From Aliiglaciecola lipolytica E3 (GTDB taxonomy: Bacteria > Pseudomonadota > Gammaproteobacteria > Enterobacterales > Alteromonadaceae), in the NCBI RefSeq assembly GCF_000314975.1, contig NZ_BAEN01000038.1:62001-126000 (forward strand): a stretch of 64,000 nucleotides of DNA, given 5' to 3'. Every line of letters begins with the position of its first letter. The first letter of the stretch is position 1. Shown one piece after another: positions 47,015 through 56,170 of this stretch. The position numbers were made by a program, and so were the translations under genes. Below the pieces are notes generated by a model. The model was not told the origin of the DNA, made no database searches, and worked only from the letters and a program-made list of their open reading frames with translations.

Positions 47015-47563
47015 ATGCAAAATTCTTCACAAAAACATCAATCTAATCATTATATTGTCGGCTTAATAAACCCCAAAAGCCCGAGCAATGTCGGCGCGGT
47101 ATTGAGAGCTGCAGGGTGTTATTCAGCACAATCGATCGTTTATACTGGGAAACGCTATGAGCGTGCTAAAAGTTTTGCGACAGACACCAAAAACGTTAAT
47201 GCACATATACCACTTACAAATATAGATAATATTTTTGAAGACTTACCATCAGGTTTCCGAAAAATCGCATTTGAACTCGTTGAAGGGGCCACTCCTCTAC
47301 CGCACTTTCAACATCCTGAAAACGCTATCTACGTGTTCGGCCCAGAAGACGGTTCTATTCCGCAACACGTATTGAACCAATGCGATGACGTTGTCTATGT
47401 ACCTACTGTTGGCTGTATGAACCTCGCTGCATCGGTCAATGTGGTTTTATACGACCGACTTGCAAAACAACAATCCACTGTATATTCGGACGACATCATT
47501 CGTTCAAGCCGAGACACCAATAACAAACTCACCTTCAAAACTAAAAATCTACCACCCAACTAG
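47015..47563 (+). CDS. SpoU/TrmH-family RNA methyltransferase
   Basis: This is a 182-residue SPOUT-class 2'-O-ribose methyltransferase. The three family motifs are present: NPKSPSNVGAVLRAAG with the catalytic arginine, VFGPEDGSIPQHVLNQ and MNLAASVNVVLYDR, which together form the knotted AdoMet site. It has no N-terminal substrate-binding extension, as in TrmL, but it is not close enough for me to name a target, which could be tRNA or rRNA. It is 117 nt before the HMG-CoA reductase gene and probably separate from it. The start has no strong ribosome site. Confidence 0.88.
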   Translation: MQNSSQKHQSNHYIVGLINPKSPSNVGAVLRAAGCYSAQSIVYTGKRYERAKSFATDTKNVNAHIPLTNIDNIFEDLPSGFRKIAFELVEGATPLPHFQHPENAIYVFGPEDGSIPQHVLNQCDDVVYVPTVGCMNLAASVNVVLYDRLAKQQSTVYSDDIIRSSRDTNNKLTFKTKNLPPN

Positions 47564-47680
47564 CTTTACAATTTATTTACAAAAAAGCCAACAAATAGAT
47601 TGTGATCCACTCTCAGGCGTGTATTAATTAATAATCTAAAATAAATAACTAACCTGAATGTAATAAAAAGGATATCCCCT

Positions 47681-48853
47681 ATGACTGACGATACTCGTAT
47701 CCCACGTAGTTCGGAGAATGACCATACTGTTGAAATGGCAAAAACTCGACGCGAGTTTCTAAAACAAAAGACTGGGACAGATTTAAAATACACTGGTGAA
47801 TACAGCATAGATCCGGCGATTTTACCGGGTAATATTGAAAACTTTATTGGTATTGTGCAAATGCCTGTGGGTATCGCCGGGCCAGTTCAGATTAATGGTG
47901 AACATGCTAAAGGACAGTTTTACATACCGCTTGCAACCACCGAAGGTACATTAGTCGCCAGTTACAGCAGAGGGATGCGTGTTATAAATGAATGTGGTGG
48001 AGTTAAAACCACTGTGGTGGAAGGTTGGATGCAACGCGCACCGGCATTTATATTCGAAGATGCAAGACAAGCCCGTGATTTTGGCGAATGGGTTGAGCAA
48101 AACTTTGAACAAATTAAAGCAATTTCTGAAACCACGACCAGTGTTGGTAAACTAGAACATATTCAACAATGGTCGGTCGCTAAAACCCGATATTTGCGAT
48201 TTAATTACACAACTGGCGATGCAGCCGGACAAAATATGGTGGGCAAAGCCACGCTGGTGGCCTGTGAATGGATTAAAGCCAACTCCCCTATCCCATGTAT
48301 GTATCTATTATCGGGCAATATGGATACCGACAAAAAGCACTCTCATCTAAACATGCTGCATTCACGAGGCAAGCGAGTCATCGCCGAAATTGTGTTGAAA
48401 AAAGAAGTATTGGCTCGGGTGATGAAAGTAGACACAAAAATGTTAGCAGGAGCAACTACATTAGCCAACACAGGGGCATTGATGGCGGGTGCTGCATACA
48501 ATGGTCCCCACTCCGCCAATGGTATAGCGTCACTTTATATTGCAACCGGACAAGATGAGGCTAATGTGGTCGAATCTCATGCGGGAATGTTATCCCATCA
48601 ACTATTAGATAACGGGGACTTTTATTTGGCGGTGACTTTACCTTCGCTAATTGTAGCGACATTTGGCGGTGGCACTGGTCTGCCAACGCAAAACGAATGT
48701 TTACAGTTATTAGGGTGTGTTGGTAAAGATAAAGCCAATAAGTTTGCTGAAATAGTCGCCGCCACAGTTCTGGCGGGTGATATTTCGCTCGCTTGTGCAG
48801 TAATCGCCGGTCATTGGGTTAGCAGTCACGATAAAATGGGCCGCAATCGTTAA
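47681..48853 (+). CDS. Hydroxymethylglutaryl-CoA reductase
   Basis: This is a 390-residue HMG-CoA reductase, which makes mevalonate from HMG-CoA. Visible motifs are PVGIAGP at 62-68, TTEGTLVAS with catalytic Glu88, the cofactor segment GDAAGQNM, the catalytic lysine in SGNMDTDKKHSH near 217, TGQDEANVVESH, GGGTGLPTQ, and the C-terminal catalytic His in GHWVSSHDKMGRNR. The usual class I DAMGMN is replaced here by DAAGQN. AAGGA lies 8 nt before the ATG. No other mevalonate gene is present in the window, and gammaproteobacteria normally use the MEP route, so its role is unclear. A hairpin terminator follows. Confidence 0.93.
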   Translation: MTDDTRIPRSSENDHTVEMAKTRREFLKQKTGTDLKYTGEYSIDPAILPGNIENFIGIVQMPVGIAGPVQINGEHAKGQFYIPLATTEGTLVASYSRGMRVINECGGVKTTVVEGWMQRAPAFIFEDARQARDFGEWVEQNFEQIKAISETTTSVGKLEHIQQWSVAKTRYLRFNYTTGDAAGQNMVGKATLVACEWIKANSPIPCMYLLSGNMDTDKKHSHLNMLHSRGKRVIAEIVLKKEVLARVMKVDTKMLAGATTLANTGALMAGAAYNGPHSANGIASLYIATGQDEANVVESHAGMLSHQLLDNGDFYLAVTLPSLIVATFGGGTGLPTQNECLQLLGCVGKDKANKFAEIVAATVLAGDISLACAVIAGHWVSSHDKMGRNR

Positions 48854-48871
48854 TATTTAACGAAGCTGATA

Positions 48872-48903
48872 TAAACGGCGTTCACAGTTTTGAGCGCCGT
48901 TTA
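48872..48903 (+). terminator. Hairpin terminator after the HMG-CoA reductase gene
   Basis: A 13-bp stem TAAACGGCGTTCA / TGAGCGCCGTTTA (one G-T pair) with loop CAGTTT starts 18 nt after the stop. The T-rich tail is short. Confidence 0.65.
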
Positions 48904-49021
48904 CGTATTTGCAGTACAAGCAAATCCACATTTTAAAAATTTATTTTATTTTTATTTAAACCTTTTCAACTTTCACTTCGACTTACTCTCTGATTGTTCT
49001 AATAATTTCAGAGAAAACGCC

Positions 49022-50320
49022 ATGAAAATTCAAGACACCAGCGCACAAGATGTTGTTCTGGCCAAAAACAATAATAAAAAACCACTCATCATAGTTGTTC
49101 TTATATGTATTACTCTCATTATCTGCTATTTCACTCTCGCACCTGCTTTTAGTAACTGGTCCAGTTCAGATCTTTCCATATCAGCGCAAAGACTTCGCTT
49201 AGGCACGGTACAAAAAGGCGATTTAGTCCGAGATTTATCTGTACAGGGTCGAGTAGTAGCATCAGTAAGCCCCAGATTATACAGCCCTGCACAAGGGACT
49301 ATCACCTTTAAGGTGGATGCAGGTGATTCAGTAACGATTGGTCAGGTTTTAGCAGAGATAGATAGTCCAGCTTTGACCAATGAACTTAAACAAGAGGAAT
49401 CCAGTTTACAACGTTCACAAATGGAACTGGATCGAGAAAAAATTCAAGCTAAAAAACAGGCATTAGAAAACCAAAAAGCAGTGGATCTTGCGTTAGTCTC
49501 ATTAACCGCAGCGGATCGAGAAAAACGCCGCGCGGATAAAGCTTTTGCGACACATTCCATTAGCCAGATCGATTTTGAAAAAGCACAAGATGATTTACAA
49601 AATGCCAAACTCGTGCACCAACATGCCGTACGCGATGCAGAGCTTAATCAGGAAAGCCTAGCCTTCGAAATTCAAACAAAAGAGTTTCAAGTAGAAAGAC
49701 AGGCATTATTGGTAGCCGAATTAACCCGCAAAGTTGATGAGTTAACGATGCGATCTCCGGTAAATGGCATTGTGGGTAATTTAGCAGTGCAACAAAAAAA
49801 CCAAGTCACCCAGAACCAGCCCATATTAAGTGTGGTGGATCTTTCTGAATTTGAATTAGAAGTCGATATCCCAGAAAGTTATGCCGACGATTTAGCCATT
49901 GGCATGCATGCCGAAATAAGCCTCAATGGCGAAACGCACTTAGCCACTCTCGTCACTATCTCACCTGAAATTGAGAACAATCAAGTGAACGGAAGAGTGC
50001 GTTTTGCCACCCATAACTTAGCGGGCGAAAGCATAGAGCAGCCACAGGGGCTGCGCCAGAATCAGCGCTTAACCACCCGCATTCTAATGGAAAGTAAAGA
50101 AAACGTATTAATGGTGCAACGTGGCCAGTTTTTAGATAGCGGCAGCGGACGAATCGCCTATTTAGTCAAAGACTCCATCGCCGAAAAGACCACCATTTCC
50201 ACCGGTATTAGAAGTCTTTCAAGTGTTGAAATAATGGATGGCCTAAAAGCTGGAGACACCATCATCATTTCAGGTACCGACCAATTTAATGGAGCGGATC
50301 GCATTTTAATCACCAATTAA
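49022..50320 (+). CDS. HlyD/MacA-like periplasmic adaptor
   Basis: This is a 432-residue adaptor for an ABC exporter. A membrane anchor lies at about residues 22-44 (PLIIVVLICITLIICYF), followed by the first lipoyl half (GTITFKVDAGDSVTIGQVL), a long coiled-coil hairpin around residues 115-245 rich in Glu, Gln, Lys and Arg, the second lipoyl half (MRSPVNGIVGNLAV) and the beta-barrel. The frame can extend to 48890, but the ATG at 49022 gives a proper anchor and length. It is followed by an ABC ATPase and two FtsX-type permeases, so it belongs to a MacAB-like unit. Confidence 0.9.
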   Translation: MKIQDTSAQDVVLAKNNNKKPLIIVVLICITLIICYFTLAPAFSNWSSSDLSISAQRLRLGTVQKGDLVRDLSVQGRVVASVSPRLYSPAQGTITFKVDAGDSVTIGQVLAEIDSPALTNELKQEESSLQRSQMELDREKIQAKKQALENQKAVDLALVSLTAADREKRRADKAFATHSISQIDFEKAQDDLQNAKLVHQHAVRDAELNQESLAFEIQTKEFQVERQALLVAELTRKVDELTMRSPVNGIVGNLAVQQKNQVTQNQPILSVVDLSEFELEVDIPESYADDLAIGMHAEISLNGETHLATLVTISPEIENNQVNGRVRFATHNLAGESIEQPQGLRQNQRLTTRILMESKENVLMVQRGQFLDSGSGRIAYLVKDSIAEKTTISTGIRSLSSVEIMDGLKAGDTIIISGTDQFNGADRILITN

Positions 50321-50361
50321 TTTGCCTTCCCACTCACACTAAAAAATAAAAGGAAACACAC

Positions 50362-51078
50362 ATGTTAACGATGACAGAAGTGAAAAAAATATTTCGTACC
50401 GATTTAGTTGAAACCCACGCATTACGAGATTTTAACTTGCAAGTTGATGAAGGTGAATTTGTTGCCGTTACCGGACCGTCAGGATCAGGTAAAACAACCT
50501 TTCTAAATATTGCTGGCTTGCTGGAAACCTTCGAAGGCGGGAAATACGAGCTGGATGGACAAGATGTCAGTCGCTTAAACGATAAAAAACGTAGCCAGTT
50601 ACGCAACGAAAAAATTGGCTTTATTTTTCAAAGCTTCAATCTTATTCCAGATCTAAATCTTTTTGATAATGTCGATGTACCGTTACGCTATCGCGGATTC
50701 AAAGGAGCAGAGCGTAAAAAACGTATAGAAGAAAGTTTAGAATTAGTCGGTTTAGCTAACCGTATGAAGCACCTACCTTCGCAATTATCTGGTGGTCAGC
50801 AACAACGCGTTGCGATTGCCAGAGCATTAGCTGGTAACCCTCGGTTTTTATTAGCTGATGAGCCAACCGGAAACCTTGACTCAAAGATGGCGTTAAGTGT
50901 GTTGGAGTTACTTAAACAAATAAATGATCAGGGAACCACCATAGTCATGGTTACCCACGATCAGCATTTAGCCACGCAAGCAAAACGTAATATTTATGTA
51001 CGTGATGGTCGGGTCAGTGAACTTAGCGAGCTGACAGATATAAATGAAATAAATTTGCATCAAGCGGCAAATGGATAA
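50362..51078 (+). CDS. ABC transporter ATP-binding protein (MacB/LolD type)
   Basis: This is a 238-residue ATPase of the type that pairs with FtsX-domain permeases. It has the Walker A GPSGSGKTTFLN, the Q-loop FIFQSFNLIPDLN, the signature LSGGQQQRVAIARA, the Walker B LLADEPTGNLD and the H-loop VTHD. AAGGA precedes the ATG at 7-8 nt. It is followed by two permeases with separate ribosome sites. In the known MacB protein the ATPase and permease are fused, whereas here they are separate, as in LolCDE and the VraFG/BceAB groups. Substrate could be a peptide or lipoprotein. Confidence 0.95.
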   Translation: MLTMTEVKKIFRTDLVETHALRDFNLQVDEGEFVAVTGPSGSGKTTFLNIAGLLETFEGGKYELDGQDVSRLNDKKRSQLRNEKIGFIFQSFNLIPDLNLFDNVDVPLRYRGFKGAERKKRIEESLELVGLANRMKHLPSQLSGGQQQRVAIARALAGNPRFLLADEPTGNLDSKMALSVLELLKQINDQGTTIVMVTHDQHLATQAKRNIYVRDGRVSELSELTDINEINLHQAANG

Positions 51079-51088
51079 GGGGTAGATA

Positions 51089-52402
51089 ATGTTTACTTAT
51101 TATCTTCGATTAGCTTTTAAAAGTATCAAACGAAATCCTATTTTAAGTGCATTAATGATCACTGCTATCGGTCTTGGCATTGGCGCAAGTATGACGACGG
51201 TGACAGTGAATTACTTAATGTCAGCCAACCCTATTCCGCATAAAAGCGAGCAGCTTTTTTATGTGCAGTTAGATAGTTGGTCTCAATTTGAACCTGCCAG
51301 AGAACCTAATGAACCACCGGATCAAATTACCTGGACCGAAGCCACTAATTTAATGCAAGCCAAGCAGGCTTTTCGTCAAACGGCAATGGCGTCAACAGGT
51401 GGAGTGATTGAGCCAACGGGGCAAGATGACAAACCATTTATGGCCAGTATTCGATTAGCATTTTCAGACTTTTTCCCAATGTTTGATGCCCCCTTTTTAT
51501 TCGGTAACGGCTGGTCTGAAAATAATGATACCAATCGAGATTACGTGGTAGTTATCAGTAAAGCGACCAATGAGCGCGTTTTTGGCGGTGAAAACTCAGT
51601 TGGTCGCACCATTCGTATCGTAGGTGAAAATTTCCGTGTCGTTGGTGTGTTAGATGATTGGGTTCTAGTGCCACGCTTCTATGATGTAACAACCGGAGCT
51701 TTTGATGAGACCGAAGAAGTCTTTATGCCTTTTTACATGAAACAAGAATTGGAATTAAGTAACGGTGGAAATACCAATTGTTGGAAAAGCCCAGAAGGCG
51801 AAGGTTTTATCGCATTTTTACAATCAGAATGCGTTAATTATCAAATGTGGGTAGAGCTGAGGGATCAGAACGAAAAAGACCAGTACATGGATTTTCTTAA
51901 CAACTATGTTAATGAACAAAAAGCGTTAGGCCGCTTTGCACGTCCTCTTAATAATCGCCTTTCAAATGTGATGGAATGGATGGAAATTGAGGAAGTCGTT
52001 GCCGATGACGCGCAGATTATGATGTGGGTGTCTTTTATGTTTTTATTGGTTTGTCTGCTCAATACCATTGGTTTATTGCTTGCTAAATTTACCGGTAAAG
52101 CATCAGAAATTGGCCTACGTCGAGCTGTTGGCGCTTCAAAGACTGACTTATTTATTCAACATCTTGTTGAAACAGCTTGTATTGGAGTGGCAGGCGGAAT
52201 ACTTGGCTTAGGTTTAGCATTTCTCGGACTTGAAGGCATTAAATCTCTGTATGGAGAATTCGTGCAAAATTTAGTCGGGTTAGATTTCACTATGATGGCG
52301 AGCGCGATATTACTTGCCTTAGTATCGAGTATTTTAGCCGGTATGTATCCGACTTGGCGAGCTTGCAATATCGCTCCCGCTAGCCAGTTAAAAAGTCAAT
52401 AA
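51089..52402 (+). CDS. FtsX-type ABC permease (first)
   Basis: This is a 437-residue inner-membrane protein with an N-terminal helix (about residues 18-40), a periplasmic MacB core domain of about 230 residues, and a C-terminal FtsX domain with three helices, including the conserved cytosolic segment SEIGLRRAVGASKTDLFIQH that contacts the ATPase. AGGGG precedes the ATG. It is placed between the ATPase and a second permease of similar layout. The pair probably forms a heterodimer in this transporter, as with LolC and LolE. AGRYPTWRA-like C-terminal features (MYPTWRACNIAPA) are present. Confidence 0.92.
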   Translation: MFTYYLRLAFKSIKRNPILSALMITAIGLGIGASMTTVTVNYLMSANPIPHKSEQLFYVQLDSWSQFEPAREPNEPPDQITWTEATNLMQAKQAFRQTAMASTGGVIEPTGQDDKPFMASIRLAFSDFFPMFDAPFLFGNGWSENNDTNRDYVVVISKATNERVFGGENSVGRTIRIVGENFRVVGVLDDWVLVPRFYDVTTGAFDETEEVFMPFYMKQELELSNGGNTNCWKSPEGEGFIAFLQSECVNYQMWVELRDQNEKDQYMDFLNNYVNEQKALGRFARPLNNRLSNVMEWMEIEEVVADDAQIMMWVSFMFLLVCLLNTIGLLLAKFTGKASEIGLRRAVGASKTDLFIQHLVETACIGVAGGILGLGLAFLGLEGIKSLYGEFVQNLVGLDFTMMASAILLALVSSILAGMYPTWRACNIAPASQLKSQ

Positions 52403-52412
52403 GGAGAATTGT

Positions 52413-53642
52413 ATGAGTTCAAATCAATGGGAAATTGGTCCGATATTTCGCGCTTTGATGCGTAATAAAGTCGGCGCTATTTTAATCGCTATACAAATCG
52501 CCGTTACAATGACGATTGTGGTTAATTCAATTTTTATCATCTTGGAGCGTGCAACAAAAATAGAAAGAGAAAGTGGCATTGACGAGATCAATAGTTTTTA
52601 TCTAACCACCACGGGCTTTGGTTCAAATTTTGATCCTAAGAGCACCGCCACAAACGATTTAGAGTTAATTCGAAGTACAGCGGGCGTATTAGATGCAATT
52701 CAAATCAATGCTATCCCCGTCAGTGGAGGTGGTTGGTCAATGAGCTTTCAAACCGAACCGGGTGAAGAAAAAGAAACTGAAGGCGCAGCCATTTATATGG
52801 TTGATGAACATGGTATAAACGCGTTGGATCTTGAGGTCATTGCAGGCGAAAATTTTGCTGCTGGCGATGTACGTTGGCGTCCAGCCGGGGTTAGAGATTG
52901 GCCAGACAATGTCATCATAACCAAAGTATTGGCAGAGTCATTATTTCCTGATATTGGCTACCAAGATGTGGTTGGTAAAACCATCTATATTCAACAAAAC
53001 GAACCCATGATAGTTAAAGGTATTGTAGACAAAATTCAAGCACCTTGGGTAGGTTGGGATGATTTAGAACATACAGTGCTGACACCAGAAATCACCGAGT
53101 TCGAATCTAATCGCTATTATATACGTGCTCAACCCGGTCAAAGAGATGCGATTATGCCGATTATTGAGGAAGCCCTAGCTTCTTCAAACAAGCAACGCAT
53201 TATCCGCGGGATGCGTACCGTACAAGAAACCCGAGAACGCAGTTACCGTGCAGATACGGCAATGATTAAAATACTCTCAACCACTATGATTATCTTAACC
53301 ATAGTTACCGGTCTAGGTATTGTTGGCTTAGCCAGTTTCAGTGTTAATCGTCGTAAAAAACAAATTGGCACCAGAAGAGCCTTGGGTGCGAGCCAACAGG
53401 CAATAGTTCGCTACTTTATGCTTGAGAATTTTCTAATTAGTACAGTAGGAGTATTGTTAGGAGCAGTTCTTACAGTGGGCTTAAATATGCTTCTGGTTAA
53501 TATTTTTAGTCTCAATGCATTGGATTGGTATTTTGTACCCGCAGGCATGTTAGTGCTTTGGCTTGTCGGGCAAATAGCGGTATTTGGTCCAGCTAAAAAA
53601 GCAGCCAACATTCCGCCAGCACTAGCCACTCGAACAGTGTAA
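52413..53642 (+). CDS. FtsX-type ABC permease (second)
   Basis: This is a 409-residue partner permease: an N-terminal helix (about residues 19-42), a periplasmic core domain, and a C-terminal FtsX domain whose cytosolic loop reads KKQIGTRRALGASQQAIVRY. It begins 10 nt after the first permease, with AAGGAG upstream of the ATG, and ends the operon. The two permeases differ clearly in their periplasmic domains, which fits an asymmetric transporter. No outer-membrane factor gene or histidine kinase is linked in the window. Confidence 0.92.
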   Translation: MSSNQWEIGPIFRALMRNKVGAILIAIQIAVTMTIVVNSIFIILERATKIERESGIDEINSFYLTTTGFGSNFDPKSTATNDLELIRSTAGVLDAIQINAIPVSGGGWSMSFQTEPGEEKETEGAAIYMVDEHGINALDLEVIAGENFAAGDVRWRPAGVRDWPDNVIITKVLAESLFPDIGYQDVVGKTIYIQQNEPMIVKGIVDKIQAPWVGWDDLEHTVLTPEITEFESNRYYIRAQPGQRDAIMPIIEEALASSNKQRIIRGMRTVQETRERSYRADTAMIKILSTTMIILTIVTGLGIVGLASFSVNRRKKQIGTRRALGASQQAIVRYFMLENFLISTVGVLLGAVLTVGLNMLLVNIFSLNALDWYFVPAGMLVLWLVGQIAVFGPAKKAANIPPALATRTV

Positions 53643-53659
53643 ACGGCTCAAACTAAAAA

Positions 53660-53687
53660 GCGGAAATTCAAACGTGAATTTCCGCTA
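53660..53687 (-). terminator. Terminator overlapping the modC stop
   Basis: A 12-bp perfect stem AGCGGAAATTCA / TGAATTTCCGCT with loop AACG is followed on the minus strand by a T5 tract. Its stem includes the last codons and stop of modC. On plus it lies just after the permease operon and may act there less strongly. Confidence 0.8.
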
Positions 53688-54765
53688 ATACAACCGCTTT
53701 TATTTGCGCAAATAATGGAAGTTGTTTAACAATTTTCAACTGGTTAAAAGATTTTTGGGTTATTTGACTGAGAATAAATCTGCGCCCTACTCTCAATTTG
53801 AGAATGACACTTGCATTTTCTGTGAATTTAAACTCTTCAACCGTTGCAGGAAGTATGTTCAATATGCTCGTATCTTGGGCATTCGACAAAGCGACACTGA
53901 CGTCTTTCGCGTGAATCACGACCTTTAAATGCTCACCAACGCTATTACTAATTTGACTTAGATAAAGTGGTCCTGCATCAGTATCAATTTCAGCTACCTG
54001 GTTTTGCGTATCAAATGCTTTAACTTCGCCGTGCAAAACGGTTTGAAGGTCTGAACTCAACATTAATGGTTGATTAAGGTCGGTTAACACATTTGCACTT
54101 GGCCCTTGCCCCACAACCTCGCCACGATTAATCAAAACAACTTGGCTTGAAAGCCGAGCTAGTTCTGCTTTTGAATGACTTACGTATACCACAGGAATGG
54201 ATAATTGAATTAATAATTTCTCTAGATAAGCTAAAAACTCGCTTTTTAATTTTTCATCTAATGCAGATAATGGTTCATCCATTAACAACAAGTCGGGCTG
54301 AGTCGCTAATGCGCGTGCAATCGCAACCCGTTGCTGCTCTCCACCAGACAAGGTATTGGGTGTGCGTTTTAGTAACGGAGTAAGCTGTAGCAAAGTGATA
54401 ATTTGAGAAATATCAATGTGTTTCTTACGATTTCTATTGGCTTTTAGCTTTTCACTAAAATAAATATTCTGTTCTACATTCAAGTGTTCGAACAAACTAG
54501 GATGTTGAAACACCATGCCGATATGGCGATGTTCAGGGGCAATAAAAGTATCTGCATCTTGCCAAACCTGATGATTGAATTTCACCTTAGCATCAGGCAG
54601 CTTTTCTAAACCAGCAATAACGCGTAATAACGTGGTTTTACCCGCACCGGACGGGCCAAATACCGCAGTGACACCTCTGCTGTTAATTTCTACATCAAGC
54701 TTGATGTTTGCCTTGTCGACATGCTTATCACCAACTTGTTTTGTAAAGCGGACCAACAAGCTCAT
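53668..54765 (-). CDS. modC: Molybdate ABC transporter ATPase ModC
   Basis: ModC is the 365-residue ATPase of the molybdate importer. It has the Walker A GPSGAGKTTLLRV, LSGGEQQRVAIARAL, LLMDEPLSALDEKL and the H-loop VSHSKAEL, and a C-terminal TOBE/Mop-type domain (about residues 290-365), which binds oxyanion and distinguishes ModC from other importers. The start overlaps the modB stop by 4 nt (ATGA). The gene ends inside a terminator hairpin. The operon supplies molybdenum for molybdopterin enzymes, none of which lie in this window. Confidence 0.95.
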   Translation of the reverse strand: MSLLVRFTKQVGDKHVDKANIKLDVEINSRGVTAVFGPSGAGKTTLLRVIAGLEKLPDAKVKFNHQVWQDADTFIAPEHRHIGMVFQHPSLFEHLNVEQNIYFSEKLKANRNRKKHIDISQIITLLQLTPLLKRTPNTLSGGEQQRVAIARALATQPDLLLMDEPLSALDEKLKSEFLAYLEKLLIQLSIPVVYVSHSKAELARLSSQVVLINRGEVVGQGPSANVLTDLNQPLMLSSDLQTVLHGEVKAFDTQNQVAEIDTDAGPLYLSQISNSVGEHLKVVIHAKDVSVALSNAQDTSILNILPATVEEFKFTENASVILKLRVGRRFILSQITQKSFNQLKIVKQLPLFAQIKAVVLAEIHV

Positions 54766-55445
54766 TTATTCACCAACATAAATCGTTTATTGGAGGCATA
54801 AACAGATAATAGTAAGACAAAGGAAAATATTAATAAGGTTGCCGCCAACCAATGAGCTTGTTGATATTGCAAAGATTCGACGTGTTCATAAATTGCAATT
54901 GAGACCACTTGAGTTTGACCGGGGATATTTCCACCAATCATCAAAACCACGCCAAACTCCCCTAGGGTATGGGCAAAACCTAATACGGCAGCGCTAATTA
55001 AACCCGGTCTGATTATAGGGATGATAACGCTAAATAATCGCTCTGATTTTGAAGCCCCCAAAGTCGAGGCGACTTCTAATGGTCTTATCGATAGACCTGC
55101 AAATGCGGTTTGCAATGGTTGAACCACAAATGGCAGCGAATAAACACATGAGCCGATTATTAACCCCGTAAAACTAAAAGCCAAATTACCTGCACCTAAC
55201 GCTGTGGATATTTTACCTAATACGCCATCTGGACTCATTAATAACAATAAATAAAAGCCCAGCACGGTCGGTGGCAGTACTAATGGTAACGCGACTAACG
55301 CTTCAAAAAAAAATTTAAAACGCCATTGTGATTTTGCTAACCAATAACTAAGCGGTAAGCCAATTAATAACAATAAAACAGTTGAGATAAGAGCTAGTTT
55401 TATGGTCAACCACAAGGCGAGTAGATCTGATTGGCTCAACATCAT
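54762..55445 (-). CDS. modB: Molybdate ABC transporter permease ModB
   Basis: ModB is a 227-residue inner-membrane permease with five or so helices. The cytosolic EAA-type loop, here VASTLGASKSERLFSVIIP with its conserved glycine, contacts ModC. The C-terminal GEFGVVLMIGGNIPG and TQVVSIAIYEHVE are characteristic of molybdate permeases. It overlaps modC by four bases downstream and modA by four bases upstream, so all three are translated together. Confidence 0.95.
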   Translation of the reverse strand: MMLSQSDLLALWLTIKLALISTVLLLLIGLPLSYWLAKSQWRFKFFFEALVALPLVLPPTVLGFYLLLLMSPDGVLGKISTALGAGNLAFSFTGLIIGSCVYSLPFVVQPLQTAFAGLSIRPLEVASTLGASKSERLFSVIIPIIRPGLISAAVLGFAHTLGEFGVVLMIGGNIPGQTQVVSIAIYEHVESLQYQQAHWLAATLLIFSFVLLLSVYASNKRFMLVNK

Positions 55446-56170
55446 GGCAGAATATAACCACTTTTCAGGATAATATCGCGCGCCGATTGCGTTGATAGAA
55501 AAGCCACAAACTTAGCTGCTTCGGGTTTATTTGTGATAAGTACCGCTTGTTGACGAATGGCTTGATAGTTGTTGTCGTCTAACTCTGTAAACGAATGTGT
55601 GGGCAAATTGCCGGTCATAGACATAGCAATAAAACCCATTTGTGCATTACCTGTTTCAACAAATTGCAATGCTTGATTCACATTTTCCCCCATCACAATT
55701 TTATTCTTGAGCGATTGCCAAATTTGTTTGCTAGTCATCCAGTCTTTTGCCGCCTCTCCATAAGGCGCAATTTTAGGATTGGCTATGGCAATATATTTTA
55801 CGTCGTTGTTGGATAGCAATTTTACACAAAACTGTGACGAATCAACTGCTGGGTGGTAAACCGCAAGGCGGCCAAAAGCATAGGTAAACGCTTTGTTTTT
55901 ATGCGTAAAACCTTGTTTCTGCAATTGTTGAGGACGAACATCATCAGCTGAAAAAAACAGGTCATATGGCGCACCATGAGTAATCTGTGCGTACAACTTG
56001 CCTGTTGAGCCAGCGCTAACGATTAGTTGGCTTTGATGAGTTTGTTCAAAGGCAATTTGCAGTTGCTTAAATGTAGTTAAAAAATTACTCGCAACAGCCA
56101 CATAAACCGTTTCTTTAGCTTGCGCAAATTGCCCTATGGAAAGTGAAACTCCAAAGAGCAAAATAAGCAT
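55442..56170 (-). CDS. modA: Molybdate-binding protein ModA
   Basis: ModA is the periplasmic molybdate-binding protein of the importer. The mature part starts near KETVYVAVASNFLTTF and has SAGSTGKLYAQITHGAPYD, FSADDVRPQQL, and the C-terminal region with AAKFVAFLSTQSARDIIL, all typical. The annotated ATG at 56170 gives MLILLFGVSLSIGQFAQA as signal peptide, which lacks a positive n-region, and no ribosome site is close. An AGAGG lies at 56198-56202 with only ATT or GTT codons in frame. The real start could be such a rare codon. It is the first gene of modABC. Confidence 0.9.
   Translation of the reverse strand: MLILLFGVSLSIGQFAQAKETVYVAVASNFLTTFKQLQIAFEQTHQSQLIVSAGSTGKLYAQITHGAPYDLFFSADDVRPQQLQKQGFTHKNKAFTYAFGRLAVYHPAVDSSQFCVKLLSNNDVKYIAIANPKIAPYGEAAKDWMTSKQIWQSLKNKIVMGENVNQALQFVETGNAQMGFIAMSMTGNLPTHSFTELDDNNYQAIRQQAVLITNKPEAAKFVAFLSTQSARDIILKSGYILP

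Noticed and set aside
48890-49021. 44-residue N-terminal extension of the HlyD-like adaptor
   Set aside because: The extension overlaps the HMG-CoA reductase terminator and is unlike adaptor N-termini. The ATG at 49022 gives a normal anchor.
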